A stretch of 29,618 bases of DNA from Bacteroidota bacterium (GTDB lineage Bacteria; Bacteroidota; Bacteroidia; NS11-12g; UBA955): contig SXYY01000058.1 in NCBI GenBank assembly GCA_005788145.1, forward strand, positions 1 to 29,618, read 5' to 3'. Position 1 is the stretch's first letter; every line of letters starts with the position of its first letter. A program made the position numbers and the translations under genes. The notes under the pieces are model-generated. The model was given only the letters and a program-made list of their open reading frames with translations. It searched no databases and was not told the origin of the DNA. Shown in pieces: positions 20,090-28,800 of this stretch.

Positions 20090-23000
20090 ATGAGATGTTT
20101 GTTTCTTTCGCTTGCGTTGTTGTTGAATTCTTGGGTTCAAGCACAATTGAGCGGAAATTATACCATTGGTGGCACAACTTCGGCAACCAACTACGCCACT
20201 TGGTCAGATTTTACAACGGCAGTATCGAACAATGGTGTTTCGGGAAATGTGTCGGTGAAAGTGATGTCGGATCTAACGGTAACGGCAGCTGTTGAACTCA
20301 AGCAAAATAGCAGCAATCCCACATCGTCAAGCAAGAAAATTAGCATCGATGGGAATGGCAAAAAATTGACCGGGTCGCTCATTTACGAGGTGTTGTGTTT
20401 GAATGGAATCGACTTCGTAGAAATCCAAAATTTGACCGTTGTAAATAGTACGACAGCAAGCACGGGAATTTGTGTGAGACTGGCGAATGGTGCGGATGAC
20501 AATGTATTGAGCAGCTGTACTTTGGAATTTTCAAACATTGGAAGTACCACAAAATCACCGGCAGCCTACTTGGCCTTTGCTACTTCACAAAGCAATGTGT
20601 TGACCATCAGTTCATCGAACAATGGTGTGAGAAATACGATCAAGAATTGTACAATGACCACCACAGCAACCAACAGTCCGGGGCCATTGTATGCCATCGT
20701 GGACCAACAAGGATCGGCAACATATTCGGGCACTGGGACGGAAAATTCAATCACGGGCAATGCCATCAAGAACTTTTTCAAGACGGCCATACTGTTGCAA
20801 TATGTCAATGGTGAGGTTGTTTCAAACAACGATATCAGTAGAAGTGCGGTTGGCGGGTCTGCCCCTGTAGATACTGTGGTTACGGGTATTCGCATTACCA
20901 ATGGAGCCTGTACCAATGCGTCCATTCAATTGGCGAACAACTTGATTCATGATTTGCCATACACGGGTGCTGGGTCTGGTAGCACAACCAATTACATCAG
21001 CCGTTTTTGGGGGATAGCCTGCGGTGCGGTTTCGGGGAAATCCACCTATCCCGTTGTGTTTTCTGGCAATGGATTTAAGCGCATTGCGGTGTTGAACAAT
21101 TTTGTGGGGATTGAAATGGCCAAAGGACAGTATTTCTCGATGAAGAAAAACGAAATGAATCGTTTGATGGCCGATAAGTCGGGTGATTCTTATGGATTCA
21201 ATGTTCAAAGCATTTCTGATTTAGAAGCGATTGGCAATGTGGTGCGCAGCTGTCAGTTTGGGTCGAACAGTGGCGGAGGAAGGGCTATGTTCTTCGGCGA
21301 TTGCGGTAATTCTGGTTACGCTTGGAATCGTATCGAAGACAATGTTTTGGACTCGAACAAAGCCGGGGATGCGTTGAGTTGTTTGGCGGTATACGACGAT
21401 GGCGATTGGCAGATCAACCGCAACAAAATCGTCTTGAACGTGACAACATCAACCAAGAGCGGTTTCAATGGCGTGTATTTGTTGTTTCTGCACGATGTGG
21501 TCTTCAATTCCAATTTGATTGTCCGGAATGAAGGGTATAATCAAACCGATAATTTTTATGTGATCAATTACAATTCAGGATATAAAACCGAAGTGCGTCA
21601 GAACACCGTATACAGTAGGCCAAGTAGTTTATCGACCCATGTGGGTTTGGGTTACTACATGGAGGATGAATCGGAGGTGACTTTTGTGGGGAACGTGTTG
21701 GACATTCGGGGCGATGATTTTGGTTATGGGATCAATGTTTGGTCATCGACCAAAATGAAAGAGTTGAACCACAATACATGTTTCGTGCGCTTTGCGGGCG
21801 GCGAGCAATGGGGTGTTGAATCTAATTATTACAGCAGTTGGGGTGATTATAAGGCGGGGGGTACAGCCGGAAGTGGTGAGTATTTTGGTAACCCAGGTTG
21901 GGTAGATGTGGCAAAGAATGATTTCCGGTCAGCAATTTTTGAGAATCAGAACAATGTGCCAACGGTTGCCGGCAATGAGATGGATGTAACGGGCGCCAAA
22001 AGAGCTACGGTGAAATCTGATCGTGGGAGCGTGGAGAGTGTGATGGATTTGGCAGCGGTGAAGACCACGTTTAGCATCGCATCTCAAATTTGCTCTGGCT
22101 ATGAAGGGAAGGTGAACATTACGGTGAAGAACAATTACACCGACACGGCGTCAAAGTTCAATGTGGCATATGCGTTAAATGGGGTTGTGACAAGGCAGTG
22201 GGTGAGTAGTAGGATTTTACCCAAGGATTCTTTGGGCATTGATTTTACGGTGCCGTTGAAAATTTCGGTACCTGGAAATACGGTGATTCAGATATTTGTA
22301 GAGGGGTTTGATGATGTGCGCAAGAACGATACGTTGACCTTCAAGACTTTTGTGAAACCAGCACCTGGGGGTGGGTTTTATGAGTTTTCTTCCAAGACCC
22401 AAACGGGGAACAATCCGGTGTATCAGCGCGGAAAACCCTTGGATGTGACGGTATTGAATGTGCCGGTCATTTATGATATCAAAGCACCTAGGTTGTATAC
22501 GAATGCCCAATATGGCAGTGGTAGTAGCAGCAAGTGGAATGCCAGTGTCTCGGCGATTTCGCCGAGCGGTCGCGCCGTGACGGGTGCAACCCTCACGGCG
22601 CCGACCGCGTCGGCGAACCTTGAGGTGCAATTCAAAACCAGTGATGCCGGACTGGAAGACAGTCTGCTGACCATCTTGTTGAAAATCTCGGACCTAAGCA
22701 ATGGGTGTGATACGGTCTTGAAACGACAAGTATTCATCTACCCCACAGTGACCGCAGATTTTACAATTCCCGCCAAAGTTTGCATCGGAGATACCGCACG
22801 TTTTGTCAATACTTCCAAATACAAATCCGGGTACGTAGAAAACTGGTGGAGTTATGGCACAGGGGATCCAAATGATACATCAAACCTCGTAGACGGTGAA
22901 TTCATTTTTAAGAAAGCGGGAACTTATACCGTGAAACTCCGCGGCACCACCAATCCCTATGGGTTCGTTTTTGAAAAATCCGTACCCGTGGTGGTCAATG

Positions 23001-24538
23001 AAATTCCTAAAGCCACGTTTACACGACAGAATGCTTGTGTGGGTGAATCTGTGAAATTTGTCAATCAAACAACCCCTACAACTGCCAAAATGTATTGGGA
23101 TTTCGGGGATGGAAAAGGTTTTGTACTCAACAATGCCACCAATATTTCGCTCAATTACGGGGCAGCAGGCACCTATGTGGTGACCCTGAAAGCCGATATC
23201 TCGGGTTGCGAAGCCACAGAAACCCAAAAAGTATATCAGTTTGTTGTTCCCAAAGCATCATTTACTCCCTTGAGCGGTCGATGTGATGGTGACGCCTTCG
23301 CCTTTCAAAACAACAGCAGCATTGCCACGGGCAGTTTTGGAGGTAAGTGGTTCTTCAATCACCCCGACAGCAGCAGCAACGACCCCAATCCCAAATACAT
23401 TTTCAATACACCGGGTAGCAAGTCTGTGAAGTTGGTGGTGAAATCCGAATTTGGATGCAAGGACTCCCAAACCCGCACTGTAACGGTCTTTGAATCACCC
23501 AAAGTGGCCTTCAAATACGATGCAGCGTGTATTCGTTCATTTACCCAATTTACCAACCAAACGCCCGCAGTTTCTGGTGCAATTGCCAATTACTCATGGA
23601 ACTTCGGTGATGGAAAATCAGCCACTGCCTCCTCTCCGCTCCATGGATGGTCGAGCCTCGGCAAAAAGCAGGTGGTGTTCACGGTGAAGCTCGACAATGG
23701 ATGTACGGATTCATTGGTTGAAGTGCTGGATGTGTTGATGCAGCCAACCGCCGATTTTACCGCAGATCCGGTTTGCTCTGGAGACGAATTGTCGTTCCTA
23801 AATAAAAGTACAACCGCCTCGGGCATCATGTCCTATGAATGGGAATTTGGCGATAATTCTTCATCCACTGCAGAAAGTCCCAAAAAGCGTTACACGGTGA
23901 AACAAACCACGGCCTACAATGTAACGTTGGTGGTGCGGTTGAAGGATGGCTGTGCAGATTCTTTGACCAAAGCAGTGACCATTCAAGAATTGCCCAGAAC
24001 CTGCGATTTTGTGGCCTCTCCAGATTATCAATTTGCTTTCTTTGGCCTTGCCCTCGAGCCGATGGATGATGTTCAAGTGGCAGGCGGACAGGCGGGCATT
24101 GATTATACATGGACGGTTGCTGGTTTGGGTATCAAGAACTCCAAAGACGTGAATGCCAAAGTGAACTATGATTTACAGCAAGATGGCGTGTATACGGTTA
24201 CGGTAAAGTCGGTTGTGAGAACCACAGGTTGCGAATGTAGCAAAACCAAGCAAGTGGTCATGGATCGCGCAACGGTGAACAAGGGCGATATAACAGCACT
24301 TCAAATCTATCCGAACCCAACAACCGATCGTTTGTGGGTGAGAATACCTTCAGGTTTGCGTAATGCCGAGTACCGTATTCGCAATGCCATCGGTGCTGTG
24401 GTTATCCAAGGAGTGGTGACAGATCAGTCGCTCTTAACACTCGATTTACCACAACTTTCTTCAGGCTTGTACACAGTTGAATTGTTGAGCGATCAGGGCA
24501 AGAAAGAGGCCAAGTTTATCGTAGGCGATCGTCGATAA
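20090..24538 (+). CDS. Large T9SS-secreted beta-helix / PKD repeat protein, 1482 residues
   Basis: A surface or secreted protein. A signal peptide (MRCLFLSLALLLNSW, cleavage near VQAQ) is followed by a long N-terminal region (about 20-640). This region is rich in Asn and short strands, with the Bacteroidota opener NYTIGG...YATWSDFTTAV and repeats such as NNDIS, NNLIHDL and EDNVLDSNK, typical of a right-handed parallel beta-helix. A CARDB-like domain starts near 666 (CSGYEGKVNITVKNNYTD). Five PKD domains begin near 897, 982, 1063, 1146 and 1228, with WDFGDG, WNFGDG and WEFGDN cores. A further Ig-like domain begins near 1303. The C-terminus has the type A sorting domain (LQIYPNPTTDRLWV ... LSSGLYTVELLS, ending in a basic KEAKFIVGDRR). 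An adhesin or carbohydrate-binding role is inferred. The ATG at 20090 gives the signal peptide. Confidence 0.9.
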   Translation: MRCLFLSLALLLNSWVQAQLSGNYTIGGTTSATNYATWSDFTTAVSNNGVSGNVSVKVMSDLTVTAAVELKQNSSNPTSSSKKISIDGNGKKLTGSLIYEVLCLNGIDFVEIQNLTVVNSTTASTGICVRLANGADDNVLSSCTLEFSNIGSTTKSPAAYLAFATSQSNVLTISSSNNGVRNTIKNCTMTTTATNSPGPLYAIVDQQGSATYSGTGTENSITGNAIKNFFKTAILLQYVNGEVVSNNDISRSAVGGSAPVDTVVTGIRITNGACTNASIQLANNLIHDLPYTGAGSGSTTNYISRFWGIACGAVSGKSTYPVVFSGNGFKRIAVLNNFVGIEMAKGQYFSMKKNEMNRLMADKSGDSYGFNVQSISDLEAIGNVVRSCQFGSNSGGGRAMFFGDCGNSGYAWNRIEDNVLDSNKAGDALSCLAVYDDGDWQINRNKIVLNVTTSTKSGFNGVYLLFLHDVVFNSNLIVRNEGYNQTDNFYVINYNSGYKTEVRQNTVYSRPSSLSTHVGLGYYMEDESEVTFVGNVLDIRGDDFGYGINVWSSTKMKELNHNTCFVRFAGGEQWGVESNYYSSWGDYKAGGTAGSGEYFGNPGWVDVAKNDFRSAIFENQNNVPTVAGNEMDVTGAKRATVKSDRGSVESVMDLAAVKTTFSIASQICSGYEGKVNITVKNNYTDTASKFNVAYALNGVVTRQWVSSRILPKDSLGIDFTVPLKISVPGNTVIQIFVEGFDDVRKNDTLTFKTFVKPAPGGGFYEFSSKTQTGNNPVYQRGKPLDVTVLNVPVIYDIKAPRLYTNAQYGSGSSSKWNASVSAISPSGRAVTGATLTAPTASANLEVQFKTSDAGLEDSLLTILLKISDLSNGCDTVLKRQVFIYPTVTADFTIPAKVCIGDTARFVNTSKYKSGYVENWWSYGTGDPNDTSNLVDGEFIFKKAGTYTVKLRGTTNPYGFVFEKSVPVVVNEIPKATFTRQNACVGESVKFVNQTTPTTAKMYWDFGDGKGFVLNNATNISLNYGAAGTYVVTLKADISGCEATETQKVYQFVVPKASFTPLSGRCDGDAFAFQNNSSIATGSFGGKWFFNHPDSSSNDPNPKYIFNTPGSKSVKLVVKSEFGCKDSQTRTVTVFESPKVAFKYDAACIRSFTQFTNQTPAVSGAIANYSWNFGDGKSATASSPLHGWSSLGKKQVVFTVKLDNGCTDSLVEVLDVLMQPTADFTADPVCSGDELSFLNKSTTASGIMSYEWEFGDNSSSTAESPKKRYTVKQTTAYNVTLVVRLKDGCADSLTKAVTIQELPRTCDFVASPDYQFAFFGLALEPMDDVQVAGGQAGIDYTWTVAGLGIKNSKDVNAKVNYDLQQDGVYTVTVKSVVRTTGCECSKTKQVVMDRATVNKGDITALQIYPNPTTDRLWVRIPSGLRNAEYRIRNAIGAVVIQGVVTDQSLLTLDLPQLSSGLYTVELLSDQGKKEAKFIVGDRR
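22558..22617. repeat. 60-nt GC-rich near-perfect inverted repeat inside the PKD protein gene
   Basis: Bases 22558-22617 fold back on themselves with about 27 base pairs, three single-base bulges and a GCA loop at 22586-22588. Inner stem GGGT/ACCC, then CGCCGTGA/TCACGGCG, then CGGTCG/CGACCG, then TTCGCCGA/TCGGCGAA. It is far richer in G+C than the surrounding gene and encodes residues about 823-843, before the first PKD domain. A shorter overlapping dyad, CTCGGCGA-TT-TCGCCGAG, lies at 22549-22566. Confidence 0.85.
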
Positions 24539-24552
24539 TTGTTTCCATAAGC

Positions 24553-24900
24553 ATGAAATCGCTCAGAGAAAAAGAAAACCTCCATGTAGTGTTTTGGCTA
24601 GTGAAAGACTTTGCCTGGCTCATGCATTTTCGCGAAGTGGGTATGGCGATGGCGATACCCACGATTATTCTTTCGGTTTGGATTACTTGGAAGAGTTTCC
24701 GGTCTTCGGTGGCTGATTTTTACCACAATTTGGCCATCAGTTTTTGGATATTGGGCAACGCGATTTGGATGACGGGAGAGTTCTATTTTAACGATGAAAT
24801 TCGGGGCGTAGCGATGCCGTTTTTTGGCGCCGGTTTGGTGGTTGTTGCCTATTACTACAGTTGGGTAAAACCTCGAACACCCAATTGGGGCGACGACTAA
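24553..24900 (+). CDS. Small membrane protein, 115 residues, unknown function
   Basis: Three hydrophobic segments are visible: VGMAMAIPTIILSVWITW, LAISFWILGNAIWMTG and AMPFFGAGLVVVAYYYSWV, with a charged N-terminus (MKSLREKENLHVVF) and a polar tail. I do not recognise a named family. The order of segments, with a conserved-looking W-M-x-G-E motif between helices 2 and 3, suggests a genuine conserved small membrane protein. It starts 14 nt after the PKD gene stop, so it is probably co-transcribed, and a hairpin terminator follows the stop directly. Confidence 0.72.
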   Translation: MKSLREKENLHVVFWLVKDFAWLMHFREVGMAMAIPTIILSVWITWKSFRSSVADFYHNLAISFWILGNAIWMTGEFYFNDEIRGVAMPFFGAGLVVVAYYYSWVKPRTPNWGDD

Positions 24901-24903
24901 AAC

Positions 24904-24931
24904 AAAAAGGCCCCTATGCAAGAGGCCTTTT
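24904..24931. terminator. Rho-independent, probably bidirectional terminator
   Basis: AAAAGGCC (24905-24912) pairs with GGCCTTTT (24924-24931) around an 11-nt loop, 4 nt after the stop of the 115-residue protein. A-tract and T-tract flank the GC core, so it can work in both directions between the two convergent genes. Confidence 0.8.
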
Positions 24932-24959
24932 CGCTAACTATAACCCATGAACAACTACA

Positions 24960-25655
24960 CTACCGTTTATGGCAAATGTAGAATTGTTTAAATTGTGCTT
25001 CGCTCAGCGTGGATTGAATGGTTTCCAATGCTTTGCGGTAATTCACTGACAACATAGACAAGTTTTTGTTCGCCTTGCGTTGCCTATTGAATTCATACAA
25101 AAAGTCCTGTTGATATTGTTTCATTTTTTGTTGAAACGATGACTCGTCAATCTCCGCGTGCATGAACGAGTCAATATCCGCCGCGATTCGGTCTTTGTAG
25201 TGGGATTTTAGGTCGACGAATAGCCGATATTCATCGTTGAGAATTTCCTTTTGCTGGGCTGCATATTCTTTCAAAGTCTGAACCATTGATGCTGTTTGGG
25301 ATGGGTTGATGTCTGTGCTCAAGAGACATTTGCCAAACCCTCGCTCACGAAGGAACTCGGTATTGCATTCTTTTTTCCATGGTTCCCTTGTGGTTTGTGT
25401 GTCGAGCAATGCCAGGGGCGACAGGTGATGTTCGTCAACAAAATAGTCGGGGCTCAAAGCCAAATTTTCTATACTGATGCTGTTGGCCGTCAAATCCACG
25501 CTGCTCTGAATTTTCTTGGTTTCAGTTTCTGCTTGAACCACCAATGCGGTGATTTTTTCATTGGCACTTACCGGGACGATATTGTTTTCGCGGCAGGAAG
25601 CCAATCCCAAAAGGATAAATGCAGCCAAATTAAGGAGGGATGTAATACTTCGCAT
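24960..25655 (-). CDS. Lipoprotein with helical body, 231 residues, unknown function
   Basis: No family recognised. The chosen start gives MRSITSLLNLAAFILLGLASC, a typical lipoprotein signal with lipobox LASC. An in-frame ATG 153 nt upstream would place a hydrophilic and hydrophobic mixture ahead of it and was rejected. The body has a Ser/Thr-rich linker, then two cysteines (ECNTEF, GKCLLS) that could form a disulfide. A long helical half follows (MVQTLKEYAAQQKEILNDEY, FQQKMKQYQQDFLYEFNRQR) and the protein ends LSEAQFKQFYICHKR. The ending is reminiscent of periplasmic Spy/DUF-type helical proteins but no assignment is made. A 12-bp palindrome, CTGAAATTTCAG, lies just upstream of the ATG. The gene is divergent from icmF. 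Confidence 0.7.
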   Translation of the reverse strand: MRSITSLLNLAAFILLGLASCRENNIVPVSANEKITALVVQAETETKKIQSSVDLTANSISIENLALSPDYFVDEHHLSPLALLDTQTTREPWKKECNTEFLRERGFGKCLLSTDINPSQTASMVQTLKEYAAQQKEILNDEYRLFVDLKSHYKDRIAADIDSFMHAEIDESSFQQKMKQYQQDFLYEFNRQRKANKNLSMLSVNYRKALETIQSTLSEAQFKQFYICHKR

Positions 25656-25657
25656 AA

Positions 25658-25669
25658 CTGAAATTTCAG
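25658..25669. promoter_or_regulatory. Palindrome CTGAAATTTCAG before the lipoprotein start
   Basis: A perfect 12-bp palindrome two bases upstream of the minus-strand ATG at 25655. It could be an operator or a short hairpin over the start codon, or chance. The rest of the 183-bp gap to icmF holds no gene; no cobalamin riboswitch features were recognised. Confidence 0.3.
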
Positions 25670-25812
25670 ACCCACAAACACGGAATTGGGACATTACCCC
25701 CAAGTAAATCGCAAAATAATGCGCGAAGAGGCTTGATATCATGCAGATAGACGGGATGATGGCTTGATAAATTGGGAGGTTCGCTTGGGTAGGGGGATTG
25801 CCAAACAAAGAT

Positions 25813-25820
25813 TACCTTTG
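25813..25820 (+). promoter_or_regulatory. Putative icmF promoter, -7 element TACCTTTG
   Basis: TACCTTTG matches TAnnTTTG, 18 nt before the icmF ATG (25839), giving a leader of about 14 nt. It lies inside the 5' part of a longer in-frame ORF beginning at 25764, which supports the later start. A -33 TTG is not at the usual distance. Confidence 0.5.
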
Positions 25821-25838
25821 CAGTACAAAGCCAAATCA

Positions 25839-28800
25839 ATGGAAACCACTGTGTATGTTCCGAAGAACAAGGTAAGGGTAGTTACGGCTGCCAGCTTGTT
25901 CGATGGTCACGATGCCGCCATCAACGTTATGCGCCGCATCATTCAATCCACCGGTTGCGAGGTGATTCACTTGGGTCATGATCGCAGTGTGCAGGAGGTG
26001 GTGGAAACCGCCATTCAGGAGGATGCCAACGCCATTGCAATGACCAGCTACCAGGGCGGTCATAACGAGTACTTCAAATACATGTATGATTTGCTGAAGG
26101 CCCGCGGCGCCGAGCACATCAAGATTTTTGGTGGTGGTGGCGGTGTGATTTTGCCTGAGGAGATCAAAGAACTCATGGATTATGGCATCACAAGGATTTA
26201 TTCTCCCGACGATGGCCGTGCGATGGGTTTGCAAGGCATGATCAATGATTTGGTGATGCAGGCCGATTACCCCACGGGTGCGCATCTTCAAGGCGAAGAA
26301 AAGAAATTGAATGCTGGCGTACAGGCCAAATTGGATATCGCGCGATTGATTTCGGCGGCGGAAAATTACCCCGATCAGAACAAAGCAATTTTGGATGATT
26401 TGCGCGGCCAAGCCAAGTCGATCAAAACCCCCGTTTTGGGTATCACAGGTACCGGCGGTGCGGGCAAAAGTAGTTTGGTGGATGAGTTGGTGCGTCGTTT
26501 TCTCGCCGATTTCCCCGAGAAAAAACTGGCCATCATTTCCATCGACCCATCGAAAAGAAAGACAGGTGGTGCCTTGCTGGGCGATCGCATTAGAATGAAT
26601 AGCATCAACCACGATCGCGTTTACATGCGTTCGATGGCAACCCGTCAGGCCAACTTGGCGTTGAGTTCACACGTAGACGATGCGGTGAGCATTTTGAAGG
26701 TGGCGGGCTATGATTTGATCGTGGTAGAGACCAGCGGAATTGGTCAGAGCGATACCATGATCACCGAGCACAGTGATGTGGCTTTGTATGTAATGACGCC
26801 CGAATATGGGGCAGCTACGCAGTTGGAAAAGATCGATATGCTCGATTATGCCGACGTGGTGGCTTTGAATAAGTTTGATAAGCGCGGTGCTTTGGATGCA
26901 TTGCGCGACGTGCGCAAGCAGTTTCAGCGGAACCACAAATTGTTTGAAACCGAGGTGGATCAGATGCCGGTATTTGGCACGATTGCTTCGCAGTTCAACG
27001 ATCCGGGGATGAATAGTTTGTATCGCACATTGATGGATACCATCGCACAGAAAACGGGAGCAGTCTTGGGTAGTGAGTATGTGTCGGGCACGGAAATGAG
27101 CGAAAAGATTTTCATCATCCCGCCGCACAGGAATCGCTATTTGAGTGAGATTGCGGAGAACAACCGTAAATACGATGAACAGGCCCGTGAGCAGCGAAAA
27201 ATCGCCCAGCGAATGTATGCCTTAACGGAATCGGTGGAGCAATTAAAAGAAAGCGGCGCATCGGCAGAATTGTTGTCGCAATTGGAAGCTGAATTGGCCA
27301 AAGTATCGGCAGAATTGTTGCCAAAAAACAGGGCTTTGGTAGAGGGTTGGAGCGGTGTTCAGGCGTTGTACAAAGCGCCAGAATATGTGTTTAAAGTGCG
27401 CGATAAAGAATTGCGCATGGCCACCCATACAGAGAGTTTGAGTCATATCCAGGTGCCAAAAATCAGCACGCCACGCTACGAAGCTTGGGGCGATTGGTTG
27501 CATTGGCAGTTGCAAGAAAATGTACCGGGAGAATTCCCCTACACGGCGGGAATTTATCCGTTTAAGCGCGAAGGTGAAGATCCTACCCGCATGTTTGCTG
27601 GGGAAGGCGGACCTGAGCGTACCAATAAGCGCTTCCATTACGTGAGTTTGGGCATGCCGGCCAAGCGATTGAGTACGGCGTTTGACAGTGTAACCCTTTA
27701 CGGTCGTGATCCCCACACCCGCCCTGATATCTACGGAAAAATCGGCAACGCCGGTGTAAGCATTTGCTGTTTAGACGATGCCAAGAAGTTGTATTCGGGT
27801 TTCAATTTGGCAGATCCAAAGACATCGGTGAGTATGACCATCAACGGTCCGGCGCCTATGTTGTTGGGTTTCTTCATGAATGCAGCGATTGATCAGCAGT
27901 GTGAATTGTACATCAAATCGCAAGGGATGGAAAAAGAAGTCTATGCCAAAATCGATGCAATGTATGCGGCCAAGGGCTTGGAGCGTCCGAAGTACAACGG
28001 GCCATTGCCAGAAGGAAACGATGGTTTGGGCTTGATGTTGTTGGGGGTAACGGGAGAGGATGTGTTGGAGAAAGCCAAATACGAAGAGATCAAAGCGTGG
28101 ACCTTGAGTCAGGTTCGCGGAACGGTGCAGGCCGATATTTTGAAAGAGGATCAGGCGCAGAATACCTGTATTTTCAGTACGGAGTTTGCGTTGCGGTTGA
28201 TGGGTGATGTGCAGCATTATTTCATCGCCAACAAGGTGAGGAATTTCTATAGTGTCAGCATCAGCGGATACCACATTGCCGAAGCTGGTGCAAATCCCAT
28301 TTCTCAGTTGGCGTTTACGTTGAGCAACGGCTTTACCTATGTGGAGTATTATTTGAGTCGCGGCATGCACATCGATGATTTTGCGCCGAACTTGAGTTTC
28401 TTCTTTAGCAACGGCATCGACCCAGAATACGCGGTCATTGGTAGGGTGGCTCGCAGGTTATGGGCCAAAGCGATGAAGCTGAAATATGGCGGCAATGCGC
28501 GTTCACAGATGTTGAAGTATCATATCCAGACGAGCGGACGGAGTTTGCACGCGCAGGAGATTGATTTCAACGATATTAGAACCACTCTACAGGCGTTGTA
28601 TGCGATTTACGACAACTGTAACAGCTTGCATACGAATGCCTACGATGAGGCAATCACAACGCCTACCGAAGAGAGCGTGCGCAGGGCGATGGCGATTCAG
28701 TTGATCATCAACCGGGAGTTGGGATTGGCGAAGAACGAAAATCCTTTGCAGGGAAGCTTTATCATTGAGGAGCTGACCGACTTGGTAGAGGAAGCGGTTT

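Noticed and set aside
23035..24000. PKD repeats as DNA tandem repeats
   Set aside because: The repeats are evident only at protein level (WxFGDG cores); the nucleotide sequences have diverged, so there is no DNA repeat array.
25656..25838. Possible cobalamin riboswitch ahead of the B12-dependent icmF
   Set aside because: The gap is only 183 bp, shows no B12-box-like sequence, and the -7 element lies 18 nt before the ATG, leaving no room for a riboswitch.
25836..26612. 258-residue minus-strand ORF across the 5' part of icmF
   Set aside because: Antisense to the B12-binding and GTPase motifs of icmF; composition (many His, Gln) is typical of a reverse-frame shadow.
27771..28370. 199-residue minus-strand ORF inside icmF
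   Set aside because: Antisense to the conserved mutase barrel with no domain of its own.
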